Notes: a model not told the origin generated them from the letters alone. DNA of 64,000 nt from Achromobacter agilis (GCF_900496965.1 NZ_UFQB01000029.1:1-64000), one strand, 5' to 3'. Shown: positions 22,427 to 31,430, numbered from the stretch's first letter. Made by a program: numbers and translations.

Positions 22427-22993
22427 ATGACGCAAGCACAAACCGGCGCCAGCCTGCGCCTGATTAAAAAGTACCCCAACCGTCGTCTGTACGACACCCG
22501 GACCAGCACCTACATCACTCTCGCAGATGTCAAGCAACTGGTCCTGGCCAACGAGGAATTCCAGGTCGTCGACGCCAAGAGCGGCGAAGACCTGACCCGC
22601 AGCATCCTGCTGCAGATCATCCTCGAAGAGGAAAGCGGCGGCATGCCCATGTTCTCTTCGAACATGCTGTCGCAGATCATCCGTTTCTACGGCCATGCCA
22701 TGCAGGGGATCATGGGTTCGTACCTGGAAAAGAATATCCAGGCTTTCATGGAGATCCAGCAGCGGATGGCCGAGCAGTCCAAGGGCCTGTACGGAAGCCA
22801 GTTCGGCCCCGAGGCCTGGGCGCAGTTCATGAACGTGCAGACGCCCATGCTGCAGAACATGATGAACAACTACATCGACCAGAGCAAGAACCTGTTCGTG
22901 CAAATGCAGGACCAGATGCAGGATCAGACGCGCGCGATGTTCTCGACGTTCCCGTTCACGCCCGGCGGAACGCAGGGGCCGGGCCGCAAGTAG
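22427..22993 (+). CDS. phaR: PhaR polyhydroxyalkanoate synthesis repressor
   Basis: 188 residues. The N-terminal PHB_acc_N domain (IKKYPNRRLYDTRTSTYITL) binds DNA and PHB granules. The following PHB_acc segment covers MFSSNMLSQIIRFYGHAMQG. PhaR represses the phasin and its own gene until polymer appears. A Met/Gln-rich C-terminal region (QMQDQMQDQTRAMF) is typical. A terminator follows. Confidence 0.94.
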   Translation: MTQAQTGASLRLIKKYPNRRLYDTRTSTYITLADVKQLVLANEEFQVVDAKSGEDLTRSILLQIILEEESGGMPMFSSNMLSQIIRFYGHAMQGIMGSYLEKNIQAFMEIQQRMAEQSKGLYGSQFGPEAWAQFMNVQTPMLQNMMNNYIDQSKNLFVQMQDQMQDQTRAMFSTFPFTPGGTQGPGRK

Positions 22994-23023
22994 CGGCGCA
23001 AGCAGGTCCGTTTTACGATGCGC

Positions 23024-23045
23024 ACGCCCCTCCGGGGGCGTTTTT
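23024..23045 (+). terminator. Terminator after phaR
   Basis: ACGCCCC (23024-23030) pairs with GGGGCGT (23035-23041) over a TCCG loop, followed by a T run. Confidence 0.85.
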
Positions 23046-23121
23046 CATGGTTTGACCAAACGCAATGAATCGCGGATTTTCGTGCTCCTGGGTTCAGGGA
23101 TATGTCAGTTGTTTTGGTTAC

Positions 23122-23140
23122 ATTAATGAAAACGGTTCTT
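23122..23140 (+). promoter_or_regulatory. Possible Fur box upstream of ftrA
   Basis: attaatgaaaacggttctt agrees with the Fur consensus at 11 of 19 positions, with TAATGA in the left half, about 50 bases before ftrA. The region is unusually AT-rich for this window. Iron regulation of ftrABCD is known in Bordetella, which supports but does not prove this site. Confidence 0.4.
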
Positions 23141-23191
23141 GTTTATGTTTTCGGAGCCGTCATTTTCATTCGTGTCTCAAGGATTATGCAC

Positions 23192-23728
23192 ATGATCAAG
23201 AAAGCCTTGGCCCTGGCCATTGTCGCTCTGAGCGTTTCCGCCGCCCACGCGGCCGAATACCCCATCGGCAAGCCGGTGGAAAAGGGCGGCATGGAAATCG
23301 GCGCGGTATACCTGCAGCCGATTGAAATGGACCCGCCCGGGATGATGCGTCCCGCCAAGGATTCGGATGTGCACCTCGAGGCCGATATCCACGCGACCGC
23401 CGGCAACAAGACGGGCTTCCCCGAAGGCGAATGGGTGCCTTACCTGGTCGTCAAGTACGAGGTCCAGAAGGTCGGCAGCGACAACGTGCAGAAGGGCACC
23501 TTCATGCCCATGGTCGCCAACGACGGTCCGCACTACGGCGAAAACGTCAAGCTGGAAGGTCCGGGCAAGTACAAGCTGAAGTACACGGTCCTGCCGCCGA
23601 CCGCCGACAAAATGAGCCACTTCGGCCGCCACGTCGACAAGGAAACCGGCGTCGGCCCGTGGTTCGAGCCCTTCGACCTGGAGTATGAATTCGTCTTTGC
23701 CGGCACCGGCAAGAAGGGCGGTTACTGA
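23192..23728 (+). CDS. ftrA: FtrA periplasmic iron-binding protein (P19/Tp34 family)
   Basis: 178 residues with a signal peptide (IVALSVSAAHA, about residue 19) and the P19/Tp34 fold. Metal-ligand Met and His residues appear in GGMEIGAVYLQPIEMDPP, HLEADIHA, GPHYGENV and MSHFGRHVDK. It is the first component of the FtrABCD ferrous iron uptake system described in Bordetella. ATG at 23192 has AAGGA eight bases upstream; ATG at 23186 is only two bases from it and ATG at 23102 would bury the signal peptide. ftrB begins two bases after the stop. Confidence 0.92.
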   Translation: MIKKALALAIVALSVSAAHAAEYPIGKPVEKGGMEIGAVYLQPIEMDPPGMMRPAKDSDVHLEADIHATAGNKTGFPEGEWVPYLVVKYEVQKVGSDNVQKGTFMPMVANDGPHYGENVKLEGPGKYKLKYTVLPPTADKMSHFGRHVDKETGVGPWFEPFDLEYEFVFAGTGKKGGY

Positions 23729-23730
23729 TC

Positions 23731-24084
23731 GTGAACCGCCTGCTACGCGTTGCCGCAGCACTGCTGATCGGCCTGGCCGGCCTGGCCGGCACGGCGCCCG
23801 CGCAGGCGGACGAGCTGCCTACCTTTACCTTGCGGTTCAAGCCTGACGGCACGTTCGAGCCCGCCACCCTGGAAGTCCCGGCGGGCCGTTTCAAGATCGA
23901 ACTCATCAACGAGAGCAACGAGCCGGTGGAATTCGAAAGCATCCCGCTGCGCAAGGAAAAAGTCCTGGGGCCGGGGGTCAAGTCCTTCGTGGTCATTACG
24001 ATTTCCCGCCCGGGCGAGTATCCCTTTTTTGACGACTTTCACCAGAGCGTGAAAGGCACCTTGGTCGTCAAGCCCAAGGAATAA
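23731..24084 (+). CDS. ftrB: FtrB cupredoxin-like periplasmic protein
   Basis: 117 residues with a signal peptide ending in APAQA and a cupredoxin-like sandwich (RFKIELINESNEPVEFES, GEYPFFDDFHQSVKGTLVV by position). In Bordetella FtrB is proposed to oxidise ferrous iron for delivery to the FTR1-type permease. The start is the GTG at 23731, two bases after the ftrA stop. Copper ligands are not complete by eye, which is common in this family. Confidence 0.88.
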   Translation: MNRLLRVAAALLIGLAGLAGTAPAQADELPTFTLRFKPDGTFEPATLEVPAGRFKIELINESNEPVEFESIPLRKEKVLGPGVKSFVVITISRPGEYPFFDDFHQSVKGTLVVKPKE

Positions 24085-24098
24085 CGCGGTACCGATAC

Positions 24099-24950
24099 AT
24101 GGAACAGGTCCTTTTCATAGTCTGGCGTGAAAGCGTCGAAGCCATGTTGGTGGTGGGCATCCTGTACACCTGGCTGCGCGCCACGCCCGAAGGCAAGCGC
24201 GGGCTGAACTATCTGTGGGGTGGCGTCGCCGCGGGCCTGGGCCTGGCCGTGGCGCTGGCACTGGTGTTGCTGGGCGTGTCCTCGTGGCTCAGCGACGAAG
24301 GCCAGGAGTGGTTCCAGGCCATCATGTCGCTGGCTGCCTGCGCGCTGGTCGTGCAGATGGTCGTATGGATGAAGAAGCATGGCCGCACGCTCAAGGGCGA
24401 ACTCGAAAGCGGCGCGCGCTCATCCGTCGCCAGCGATAACTGGTGGGGCCTGTTCGTGCTGGTGGCCATCGCCGTGGCCCGCGAAGGCAGTGAAACCGTG
24501 GTGTTCCTGTATGGCACGGTGTCCGCGGGCGGCGACGGCAGCAGCATGCTGATGCTGGCGCTGGCCGGCGTCGCGGGCTTCGCCGTGGCGCTGCTGACGT
24601 TCTGGCTGCTGCAGCTGGGCGGCAAGCTGATCACCTGGCGCCGTTTCTTCCGCGTGACCGAAATCCTGCTCCTGCTGCTGGCCGGCTCACTGCTGGTGGG
24701 CGGCCTGGATCATCTGATCTCGCTGGACGTCCTGCCCACTATCATCGACCCGGTCTGGGACAGCTCGTGGCTGTTGAGCGATAGCACCGGCTTTGGCAAG
24801 GTTCTGGCCGACTTCGCCGGTTATCGCGCCTTGCCCGCCCTGATCTCGGTCTTGCTGTGGGTGGCTTACTGGGTAATTGTCTGGACCCTGCTGCGCTGGG
24901 TGGGCGGCAAACCCGCCCCGGCGGCGGCCGCGGCCCGCAGCGCTTCCTGA
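24099..24950 (+). CDS. ftrC: FtrC iron permease (FTR1 family)
   Basis: 283-residue inner membrane permease with about seven helices. Both RExxE iron-transport motifs of the FTR1/EfeU family are present: RESVE at residues 10-14 and REGSE near residue 128. It moves the iron oxidised by FtrB into the cytoplasm. It lies between ftrB and ftrD in a tight same-strand operon. Confidence 0.92.
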   Translation: MEQVLFIVWRESVEAMLVVGILYTWLRATPEGKRGLNYLWGGVAAGLGLAVALALVLLGVSSWLSDEGQEWFQAIMSLAACALVVQMVVWMKKHGRTLKGELESGARSSVASDNWWGLFVLVAIAVAREGSETVVFLYGTVSAGGDGSSMLMLALAGVAGFAVALLTFWLLQLGGKLITWRRFFRVTEILLLLLAGSLLVGGLDHLISLDVLPTIIDPVWDSSWLLSDSTGFGKVLADFAGYRALPALISVLLWVAYWVIVWTLLRWVGGKPAPAAAAARSAS

Positions 24951-24990
24951 CCCGGACTCTCACCAGACTGAAATATTCGAAGGTTTGATC

Positions 24991-26388
24991 ATGGCAGCTG
25001 CACTCGGGAGGGCGACCTCCCGTATCGCCGACTTCCTCCGCGACCATGCCCCGCTGTTGCGCAAGCTGCAGTGGGGCATCGTCGCGATATACGCTTTCCT
25101 TTTGATCGTGCCCGCGATCCTGCCGTTGCCGGACAACGCGTCGTCGGTATTCAACAACCTGACGATTGTCGCGCAGTTCGCGTTCTGGGGCGTGTGGTGG
25201 CCGTTCGTGCTTATATCCATGCCGATCCTGGGCAGGGCCTGGTGCGGCTGGCTATGCCCCGAGGGCATGCTCACGGAGTGGGCCAGCGAACGCGGCAAAG
25301 GGCTTGCGATTCCGAAATGGATCCGCTGGGGCGGCTGGCCGTTCGTGGCGTTCGCGCTGACGACCATCTATGGGCAACTCGTCAGCGTGTACCAGTATCC
25401 GCTGGCCGTGCTGGCCGTGTTGGGCGGGTCCACGGTGGCCGCCATGATCGTCGGCTGGCGCTACGGCCGCAGCAAGCGGGTGTGGTGCAAGTACATGTGC
25501 CCGGTCAACGGTGTGTTCAACCTGCTGGCCAAGCTGGCGCCCTGGCACTTCAAGGTAGACGAGGAGAAGTGGCGCCATCCGGTCATCCGCATCGAGCCCA
25601 TCAACTGCGCGCCGCTGGTGCCGCTGCGCCACATGAAGGGCGCGGGCGATTGCCACGTCTGTGGACGCTGCAGCGGCTATCGCGGCGCGATCACCCTGAC
25701 GCCGCGTTCGCCGGAAGAGGAAATCGTCCGTGTCGCGCACGGCGATCCCTGGCAGACCGCGCTGCTGTGCTTCGGCCTGATGGGCATCGCGATCGGCGCC
25801 TTTCTCTGGAGCGCCAGCCCCTGGTACGTGACCGCCAAGCAATGGGCCGCGACCTGGCTGGTCGAACACGACATCATGTGGCCGTTGCTGGATAACGCGC
25901 CCTGGTTCATCCTGACGCATTATCCGGAAGTGAACGACAGTTTTTCGTGGCTGGACGGCGCGGGCATCCTGATGTTCGTCATCGGCGCCACGGTGTGCGT
26001 GGGCGGCGCGACGTTCCTCTCGCTATGGATCGCCGACCGCCTGGCGCCCGCGGCGCCCGTGGCGGGAGAGTACGCCGAGCGCTGGGGCCGGGCGGGTCTG
26101 CACAAGCTGGCCCAGGCCCTGATCCCGTCCGCCGGCATCGGCGTGTTCCTGGGCCTGTCGGCCACCACGGTCAACCTGCTCAAGCACGAAGGCGTGCAGG
26201 CGGCATGGGCCGCGCCCGTGCGTTTCACTTTGCTCAGCCTTGCTGTGCTGTGGACCCTGCGCCTGTATGCGCGGCTGCTGAAGCCGCGCGAAGCCAGCGC
26301 ATGGCGCAAAGGCCTGGCATGGCTGGTGCTGCTGGCCGGCCTGGCGCCGTTCTGCCTGGCCTGGGTGCTGTTCTTCGCGGTCTGGTAG
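24991..26388 (+). CDS. ftrD: FtrD polyferredoxin-like membrane protein
   Basis: 465 residues. Cysteine motifs typical of NapH/CcoG-like membrane ferredoxins are visible: WCGWLCPEG, WCKYMCPVNG and CHVCGRC. About eight hydrophobic helices surround them. It is thought to remove electrons from the FtrB-FtrC iron oxidation step. ATG at 24991 has GAAGG about eight bases upstream; earlier in-frame codons run back into ftrC and were rejected. Confidence 0.9.
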   Translation: MAAALGRATSRIADFLRDHAPLLRKLQWGIVAIYAFLLIVPAILPLPDNASSVFNNLTIVAQFAFWGVWWPFVLISMPILGRAWCGWLCPEGMLTEWASERGKGLAIPKWIRWGGWPFVAFALTTIYGQLVSVYQYPLAVLAVLGGSTVAAMIVGWRYGRSKRVWCKYMCPVNGVFNLLAKLAPWHFKVDEEKWRHPVIRIEPINCAPLVPLRHMKGAGDCHVCGRCSGYRGAITLTPRSPEEEIVRVAHGDPWQTALLCFGLMGIAIGAFLWSASPWYVTAKQWAATWLVEHDIMWPLLDNAPWFILTHYPEVNDSFSWLDGAGILMFVIGATVCVGGATFLSLWIADRLAPAAPVAGEYAERWGRAGLHKLAQALIPSAGIGVFLGLSATTVNLLKHEGVQAAWAAPVRFTLLSLAVLWTLRLYARLLKPREASAWRKGLAWLVLLAGLAPFCLAWVLFFAVW

Positions 26389-26467
26389 CCCGCCAGCAAG
26401 CGCTGGGATAAAGTGGAGGGCCGCGCCGGCTCAATGCCGGCCAGTCCCTTCGACCGCGCTGTCCTCC

Positions 26468-27340
26468 ATGGCCTCCTACGCATTCCGCCTGCTCAACGTC
26501 TTCGCTTCCACCACTTTCAGCGGCAACCAGCTCTGCGTCTTCGAGGACGCCCGCGGCATGGACGACGCCACCATGCTGAACCTGGCGGCGCAATTCAATC
26601 TGTCCGAAACCACGTTCATCCTGCCGTCGGAACGGGCGGATGCGCGGGTGCGCATTTTCACGCCAGGCTACGAAATGAAGTTTGCCGGCCATCCCACCAT
26701 CGGTACCTCGCAGGTCGTGCGCGATCTGTTCAAGGCCGGCGATGCGCTGACGCTGGAATTCACGGCCGGCATCGTTCCGGTGACGGCCCGCGGCGACGCC
26801 TGGACCTTCACCGCGCCTTGTCCGGACGGCGTGCGCACCGCGCAGCCCGCGCTGGACCGCGCGGAGATCGCGAGCCTGGCCGGCCTGGACGCCTCGGATC
26901 TGCTGGGCGATCCGATCTGGGTGGACACGGGCGCCGATCAGTTGTTGGTGCCGCTTGCCAGCGTGGATGCCGTGCGCCGCGCCGTGCCCGACGCCGGGCG
27001 GCTGGGCCGCTGGCAGGCCAGCAGCCTGGGCCGCAAGACCCTGTATGTCTTCGCGTTCGACGAAGGCAGGACGCAGGACGGCCGGCAGGTGGTGGTGGCC
27101 CGGTATTTCTATGCCAAGGCCGGCGGCGGCGTCAACGAAGACGCCGGCACGGGCTCGGCCTGCGCCAATCTGGGGGGATGGCTGCAGCATCGCGGCTACG
27201 CCCTGCCCGCCAGCATCCTGGTGGAGCAGGGCGACCAGATGGGCAGGCCGTGCCGGCTGTTGCTCGACGTCCTGGCCGACGGCCGGATCCAGGTGGGCGG
27301 ACGCGCGCGGGAGATCGGCCGAGGCACGGTGGACGTCTGA
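26468..27340 (+). CDS. PhzF family isomerase-like protein
   Basis: 290 residues of the PhzF/diaminopimelate epimerase-like fold. The N-terminal FRLLNVFASTTFSGNQLCVF with the catalytic Glu in NLSETTFIL, and GHPTIGT plus the C-terminal GSACANLGGWL loop, are family hallmarks. The substrate is unknown; no phenazine genes are nearby. It follows ftrD by 79 bases in the same direction and could be read from the same transcript, but a functional link is not evident. Confidence 0.87.
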   Translation: MASYAFRLLNVFASTTFSGNQLCVFEDARGMDDATMLNLAAQFNLSETTFILPSERADARVRIFTPGYEMKFAGHPTIGTSQVVRDLFKAGDALTLEFTAGIVPVTARGDAWTFTAPCPDGVRTAQPALDRAEIASLAGLDASDLLGDPIWVDTGADQLLVPLASVDAVRRAVPDAGRLGRWQASSLGRKTLYVFAFDEGRTQDGRQVVVARYFYAKAGGGVNEDAGTGSACANLGGWLQHRGYALPASILVEQGDQMGRPCRLLLDVLADGRIQVGGRAREIGRGTVDV

Positions 27341-27369
27341 TAAGGCGCCTTCCGGAACGGCACCCATGA

Positions 27370-27403
27370 AAAACGGCGCCCGCGCAAACGCGGGCGCCGT
27401 TTG
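27370..27403. terminator. Bidirectional terminator between the PhzF gene and the BON gene
   Basis: A perfect 14-base stem, AAACGGCGCCCGCG (27371-27384) with CGCGGGCGCCGTTT (27389-27402), loop CAAA. The minus-strand reading has a five-T tail; the plus-strand reading has three. Confidence 0.85.
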
Positions 27404-27435
27404 AGCGCCGAGACCGGCCCGGCGCGATGCAGGCC

Positions 27436-27774
27436 TTACCGCTTGTTCTTGGCGGGATCGACCTTGATGTTGTTCATGACCTGCTTGACGCCTTCGACGC
27501 CACGGGTCACGGTGGCCGCGTGATCGGCCTCGGCGGCGGAGCCCACGGTACCCGTCAGCGTGGTGACGCCCGCGTTGGTCTCCACGGCGATGTCGAGCGC
27601 GCTCAGCTGCTTGTCCGCCACGAAGGCGGCCTTGACCTTGGTAGTCACGGTGGCGTCGGACGCGTATTCACCTACGGACTGTTTCGGCTTGCCGTCGTCG
27701 GCGGCAAAGGCGATGGAAGTGAAGGCAGCGCCCGTGCCCAGTGCAGCGGCGGCGATCAGCTTGCGAAATTCCAT
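27436..27774 (-). CDS. BON-domain periplasmic stress protein (OsmY-like)
   Basis: 112 residues: signal peptide ending SIAFA, then one BON domain (DATVTTKVKAAFVADKQLSALDI, VTTLTGTVGSAAEADHA by position). BON proteins protect the envelope under osmotic stress. AAGGAG is one base from the ATG at 27780 but seven bases from the ATG at 27774, so I chose the latter. It is last in a minus-strand cassette with DUF1328 and CsbD genes. Confidence 0.9.
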   Translation of the reverse strand: MEFRKLIAAAALGTGAAFTSIAFAADDGKPKQSVGEYASDATVTTKVKAAFVADKQLSALDIAVETNAGVTTLTGTVGSAAEADHAATVTRGVEGVKQVMNNIKVDPAKNKR

Positions 27775-27847
27775 AGTCATGCTCCTTGTTGGTGTGGTTC
27801 AGCGCGTTGAAGACGCAACGGCTCTCGGGAAATCTTGGGTACGGGTT

Positions 27848-28012
27848 CTATTTCTTGCGGAATGCGCCCCCCAGAATGGACAGCAGCGCCAGTACCAGGA
27901 AGACGAAGAACAGGATCTTGGCGATGCCCGCGGCGCCGGCGGCGATGCCGCCGAAACCCAGGACCGCCGCGATGATGGCAATAACGAAGAAAACTACGGC
28001 GTAATGCAGCAT
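27848..28012 (-). CDS. DUF1328 small membrane protein
   Basis: 54 residues with two helices: [20 protein letters not shown] and [20 protein letters not shown], then the basic end FRKK. This is the YtjA/DUF1328 signature. AGGAGAAG lies about seven bases upstream of the ATG. Members are often induced with osmotic or general stress genes. Function is unknown. Confidence 0.9.
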   Translation of the reverse strand: MLHYAVVFFVIAIIAAVLGFGGIAAGAAGIAKILFFVFLVLALLSILGGAFRKK

Positions 28013-28039
28013 GTCAGCTTCTCCTGGTGGTGGGATGGA

Positions 28040-28240
28040 TCAGGGATTGCGGTCGAAGAAGTCCCGGACTTCCTTCTCCGCTTGCTCCCGGGTTTTGCCA
28101 TAGCGCTCCTGGATCAGGCCCGCCAGGCGTTCGGCGTTGCCCTCGGTGCGGGTCAGCTCGTCGTCGGTGAGTTCGCCCCAGGCCGCCTTGGCCTTGCCTG
28201 CCAGTTGCTTCCATTTGCCCGCGATGACGTCGTTGTTCAT
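28040..28240 (-). CDS. CsbD family stress protein
   Basis: 66 residues: IAGKWKQLAGKAKAAWGELT and GLIQERYGKTREQAEKEV are the CsbD signature. CsbD-like proteins are general stress proteins of unknown mechanism. It is the first gene of the CsbD-DUF1328-BON cassette, with a 27-base gap to the next. Confidence 0.9.
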   Translation of the reverse strand: MNNDVIAGKWKQLAGKAKAAWGELTDDELTRTEGNAERLAGLIQERYGKTREQAEKEVRDFFDRNP

Positions 28241-28604
28241 GGTGACCTCTCTGTCTGCATGCGGCGGCGGGTTTGCGGCCTACAAACCTTGCCCCCGCGG
28301 TTGAGTGGGACACTGATCAGTCAGGCCTGCCTGCTTTGCGAATGCGGTCGTGCAGGCCCTGGTCTTCAACGTACGAGCCGCCGCCGAGTCCTGTCAAACC
28401 TTGCTGTGGGCAAATGTAACGGCCTCGTCTTGGCGAGATGCGCGATTCACGGTGGGTAGGGGTTGCAGGCGCACTAGGGAGCAAAGTTACATTCCGGCAA
28501 TGTCTTGTCCGCTTTTGCGGAGGGCTGGTAACGGGATCTGCAGGGTATAGTTGTGACGGAACCCGCTGGGCGGTTCGATCACAAAGAAGGGGAGAGGGGC
28601 ACGC
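28241..28604. other. 364-base intergenic region
   Basis: No credible gene. It should hold divergent promoters for the CsbD cassette (minus) and the small lipoprotein (plus). The 10-base palindrome ACTGATCAGT lies at 28312-28321. I could not assign promoter boxes with confidence. Confidence 0.5.
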
Positions 28605-28724
28605 ATGACGCAACGACTTTGCAGCGCGATCTTGTTGACGCTGGCCGCGATGGCGGCGGTGGGGTGCACGCACGTGACGGACCAGTACCAGGCTGCGGCG
28701 CCTGCGGTGTCGGCCGACGGCTGA
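28605..28724 (+). CDS. Small lipoprotein-like peptide
   Basis: 39 residues, starting with Arg4 and a hydrophobic stretch LCSAILLTLAAMAAVGC; the last five residues make a plausible lipobox with Cys21, leaving an 18-residue acidic mature peptide (CTHVTDQYQAAAPAVSADG). A purine-rich ribosome site (GGGGAGAGGGG) lies just upstream. A terminator hairpin follows 27 bases after the stop, which supports a real transcription unit. It resembles entericidin-like or other small lipoproteins only in layout. Function unknown. Confidence 0.6.
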   Translation: MTQRLCSAILLTLAAMAAVGCTHVTDQYQAAAPAVSADG

Positions 28725-28750
28725 GCCGCCAGGCGCTGCCGGCAAAAGCA

Positions 28751-28777
28751 AACGGGGCGCTCGAGGCGCCCCGTTTT
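28751..28777. terminator. Terminator after the small lipoprotein gene, also usable by the cyanophycin operon
   Basis: ACGGGGCGC (28752-28760) pairs with GCGCCCCGT (28766-28774), loop TCGAG, then TTTT. The convergent minus-strand synthetase gene ends 25 bases away and can use the same hairpin. Confidence 0.8.
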
Positions 28778-28797
28778 CATTGCGCCGCGAAGGCGGC

Positions 28798-31368
28798 TCA
28801 GGCCTGCGAGATCCGGCTCGCGATATGGGCCAGCGCTTCTTCCACCTGGTCCACCAGGATCAGGCAAAGGTCGCCGGGCGCCAGGCGGGCGAGGGCGGTA
28901 TCGATCGCCAGGAACTCGCCGTGGATTTCTTCGACGAGCTTGCTGCGCGTGGCGTTGGCCAGGCCTTGCTGCAGCAGGGCCAGTACCTCGCCATCGGCGC
29001 GGCCGCGCTGGCATTGGTCCTGGTAGAGCACCACTTCGTCGAACGCATCGCCCAGGATCTCGGTCTGCATGCGGATGTCTTCGTCGCGCCGGTCGCCCGC
29101 GCCGCTGATGACGACGGAGCGCCGCTTGGCGGGCATGGCGTCCACCGCGCGTACCAGGGCGAGGATCGCGTCGGGGTTGTGGCCGTAGTCCGCGATCACC
29201 GTGGCGCCGCGGTAGTCGAACACGTTGAAGCGTCCGGGCGCGGTCTGGGCATCGTTGACGAACGTGGCCAGGCCGCGGCGGATGACATCTTCGTCCAGGC
29301 CCAGCGCCCAGGCCGCGGCGATCGAGGCCATGGCGTTTTCGACCTGGAACGTGATCGCGCCGTTGCGCGTAAGCGGAATCGCGGCCAGCGGATAGCGGGT
29401 TTCTTCCGCGCCTTGCGCCGTCACGATCGCATCGCCATCGCGGTACACGGCGCGCAGACCCTGCGCGCGGTGCGTCGCCATCACGGGATGGTTCCGGTCT
29501 TCGGCGAAATAGGTGATCGAGCCCGGGCAGCTGACGGCCATTTCGGTCACGATCGGATCGGCCGCGTTCAGGACCGCGGTGCCCGCGGGATGCACGTGCT
29601 GTACGATCACGCGCTTGACCACGGCCAGGTCTTCGACCGTGCTGATGTAGCCCAAGCCGAGGTGATCGCCCATGCCGATGTTCGTGACGATAGCCACGTT
29701 GCAGCGGTCGAACGCCAGGCCTTCGCGCAGGATGCCGCCGCGGGCGGTTTCGAACACCGCCGCATCCACGTCCGGGTGCATGAGCACGCTGCGCGCGCTG
29801 CGGGGGCCGCTGCAGTCTCCCGTGTCGATGCGAAGGTTATCCACGTAGACGCCGTCGGAATTCGTCATACCGACGCGATTTCCGGCCGCCCCCAGGATGT
29901 GGGCGGTCAGGCGCACGGTGGTCGTCTTGCCATTGGTGCCGGCCACCGCCACCACCGGGATGCGGCCGTCGTCGCCGTCCGCGTACATGTTGGCGATGAT
30001 GGCTTCGCCCACCGCGCGGCCCTTGCCGAACGACGGGTTCAAATGCATGCGCAGACCGGGCGCGGCATTCACTTCCACCACGCCGCCATGCTGGTCTTCC
30101 AGCGGATACAGCACGCTTTCGGCCACCACGTCCACGCCGCAGATGTCCAGCCCGATCATGCGGGCGGCGGACACCGCGCGCGCCGCCATCTCGGGGTGGA
30201 CCTCGTCGGTCACGTCGGTGGCGGATCCGCCGGTACTCAGGTTGGCGTTGTTGCGCAGGAAGATCAGCGTGCCGGCGGGCGGCACCGAGTCGGCGTCGAA
30301 GCCCTGCTTCTTGAGCGTGGCCAGGGCGATGTCGTCGAAGCGGATCTTGGTCAGCGACGTCGCGTGGCCGTCGCCGCGCAGGGGATCGGCGTTGACCTGC
30401 TCTACCAACTGGCGGATGGTCTGCTGCCCGTCGCCCGTGACCTGCGGCGGGTCGCGGCGCGACGCCGCCACCAGCGCGCCGCCCACCACCAGCAGGCGGA
30501 AGTCATGGCCGGGAATGTAGCGTTCCACGATGACCTCGGAGCTGATCTCTTCGGCGGCTTCGAACGCCTGGATCACGCGCTCGCGCGTTTCGATGTTGAC
30601 GGCGACGCCGCGTCCCTGGCTGCCGTCGCGCGGCTTGACGACGACCGGGCCGCCAAGCTCCTGGGCGGCGGCCCAGGCTTCTTCGGCGGTCGTCACCGAA
30701 CGCCCCATCGGCACCGGCACGCCGGCGGCATCCAGCAGCATCTTCGTCAGGTCCTTGTCCTGCGCGATGGATTCGGAGATTGCGCTGGTCTGGTCCGTTT
30801 CGGCGGCCTGGATGCGACGCTGCTTGCTGCCCCAGCCGAACTGCACCATGCTGCCTTGCGTCAGGCGCCGGTAGGGGATGTTGCGCGCGACCGCGGCGTT
30901 CACGATCGAGCCGGTGCTGGGCCCCAGGCGTACGTCTTCGTCCAGCTCGCGCAAGCGCTTCAGGGCGTCGGCCAGATCGAACGGCGCGTCGTCCAGCGCG
31001 GCGTGCACCAGCGCTTGCGCCAGCGCCATCGCCAGCTTGCCGACGTCTTCTTCGCTATATTCGACCACCACCTGGAACACGCCGGGCTCGATGGTGGAGG
31101 CGGTGCGGCCGAACGTGACGGGGCAGCCCGCGTACGCCTGCATCGTCAGCGCGACGATCTGCAGCACGTGTGCGATGGACACCGCGTCCTGGTGGCCTTC
31201 GGGGCGCAGCAGCCCGAGCTGGGGCATGCGCGCGCGCAGGCGCGCTTCGAATTCAGGCAGGTTGTCGATGGAGCATTCGGCGTCGGCGCAAGAGACGATG
31301 GCCTCGATCGCGGTGTTCTTGCTCCACAGGTTGGGGCCGCGCAGTGCTCGGATACGGGAAACTTCCAT
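28798..31368 (-). CDS. cphA: Cyanophycin synthetase, second gene of the pair
   Basis: 856 residues with the three parts of CphA: N domain, ATP-grasp (adds Asp) and Mur-ligase-like domain (adds Arg). The Mur P-loop is canonical, GTNGKTTT at residues 477-484, and so is the later DYGHNPDAI motif. The ATP-grasp loop is VVKPRDGSQGRGVAVNI near residues 243-259, different from the DGNHGRGV of the upstream paralogue. The N-domain lacks the EHVTLELQ stretch kept in the paralogue. This suggests that this copy specialises in the Mur-ligase step. It follows the first synthetase gene by 62 bases. No cyanophycinase is in the window. Confidence 0.9.
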   Translation of the reverse strand: MEVSRIRALRGPNLWSKNTAIEAIVSCADAECSIDNLPEFEARLRARMPQLGLLRPEGHQDAVSIAHVLQIVALTMQAYAGCPVTFGRTASTIEPGVFQVVVEYSEEDVGKLAMALAQALVHAALDDAPFDLADALKRLRELDEDVRLGPSTGSIVNAAVARNIPYRRLTQGSMVQFGWGSKQRRIQAAETDQTSAISESIAQDKDLTKMLLDAAGVPVPMGRSVTTAEEAWAAAQELGGPVVVKPRDGSQGRGVAVNIETRERVIQAFEAAEEISSEVIVERYIPGHDFRLLVVGGALVAASRRDPPQVTGDGQQTIRQLVEQVNADPLRGDGHATSLTKIRFDDIALATLKKQGFDADSVPPAGTLIFLRNNANLSTGGSATDVTDEVHPEMAARAVSAARMIGLDICGVDVVAESVLYPLEDQHGGVVEVNAAPGLRMHLNPSFGKGRAVGEAIIANMYADGDDGRIPVVAVAGTNGKTTTVRLTAHILGAAGNRVGMTNSDGVYVDNLRIDTGDCSGPRSARSVLMHPDVDAAVFETARGGILREGLAFDRCNVAIVTNIGMGDHLGLGYISTVEDLAVVKRVIVQHVHPAGTAVLNAADPIVTEMAVSCPGSITYFAEDRNHPVMATHRAQGLRAVYRDGDAIVTAQGAEETRYPLAAIPLTRNGAITFQVENAMASIAAAWALGLDEDVIRRGLATFVNDAQTAPGRFNVFDYRGATVIADYGHNPDAILALVRAVDAMPAKRRSVVISGAGDRRDEDIRMQTEILGDAFDEVVLYQDQCQRGRADGEVLALLQQGLANATRSKLVEEIHGEFLAIDTALARLAPGDLCLILVDQVEEALAHIASRISQA

Positions 31369-31430
31369 GGCAGGTATTCCTGTCTAGCTCACGCCCGCCC
31401 GCGTTCTGGGGCGGGCGCGCGCGGATATTG

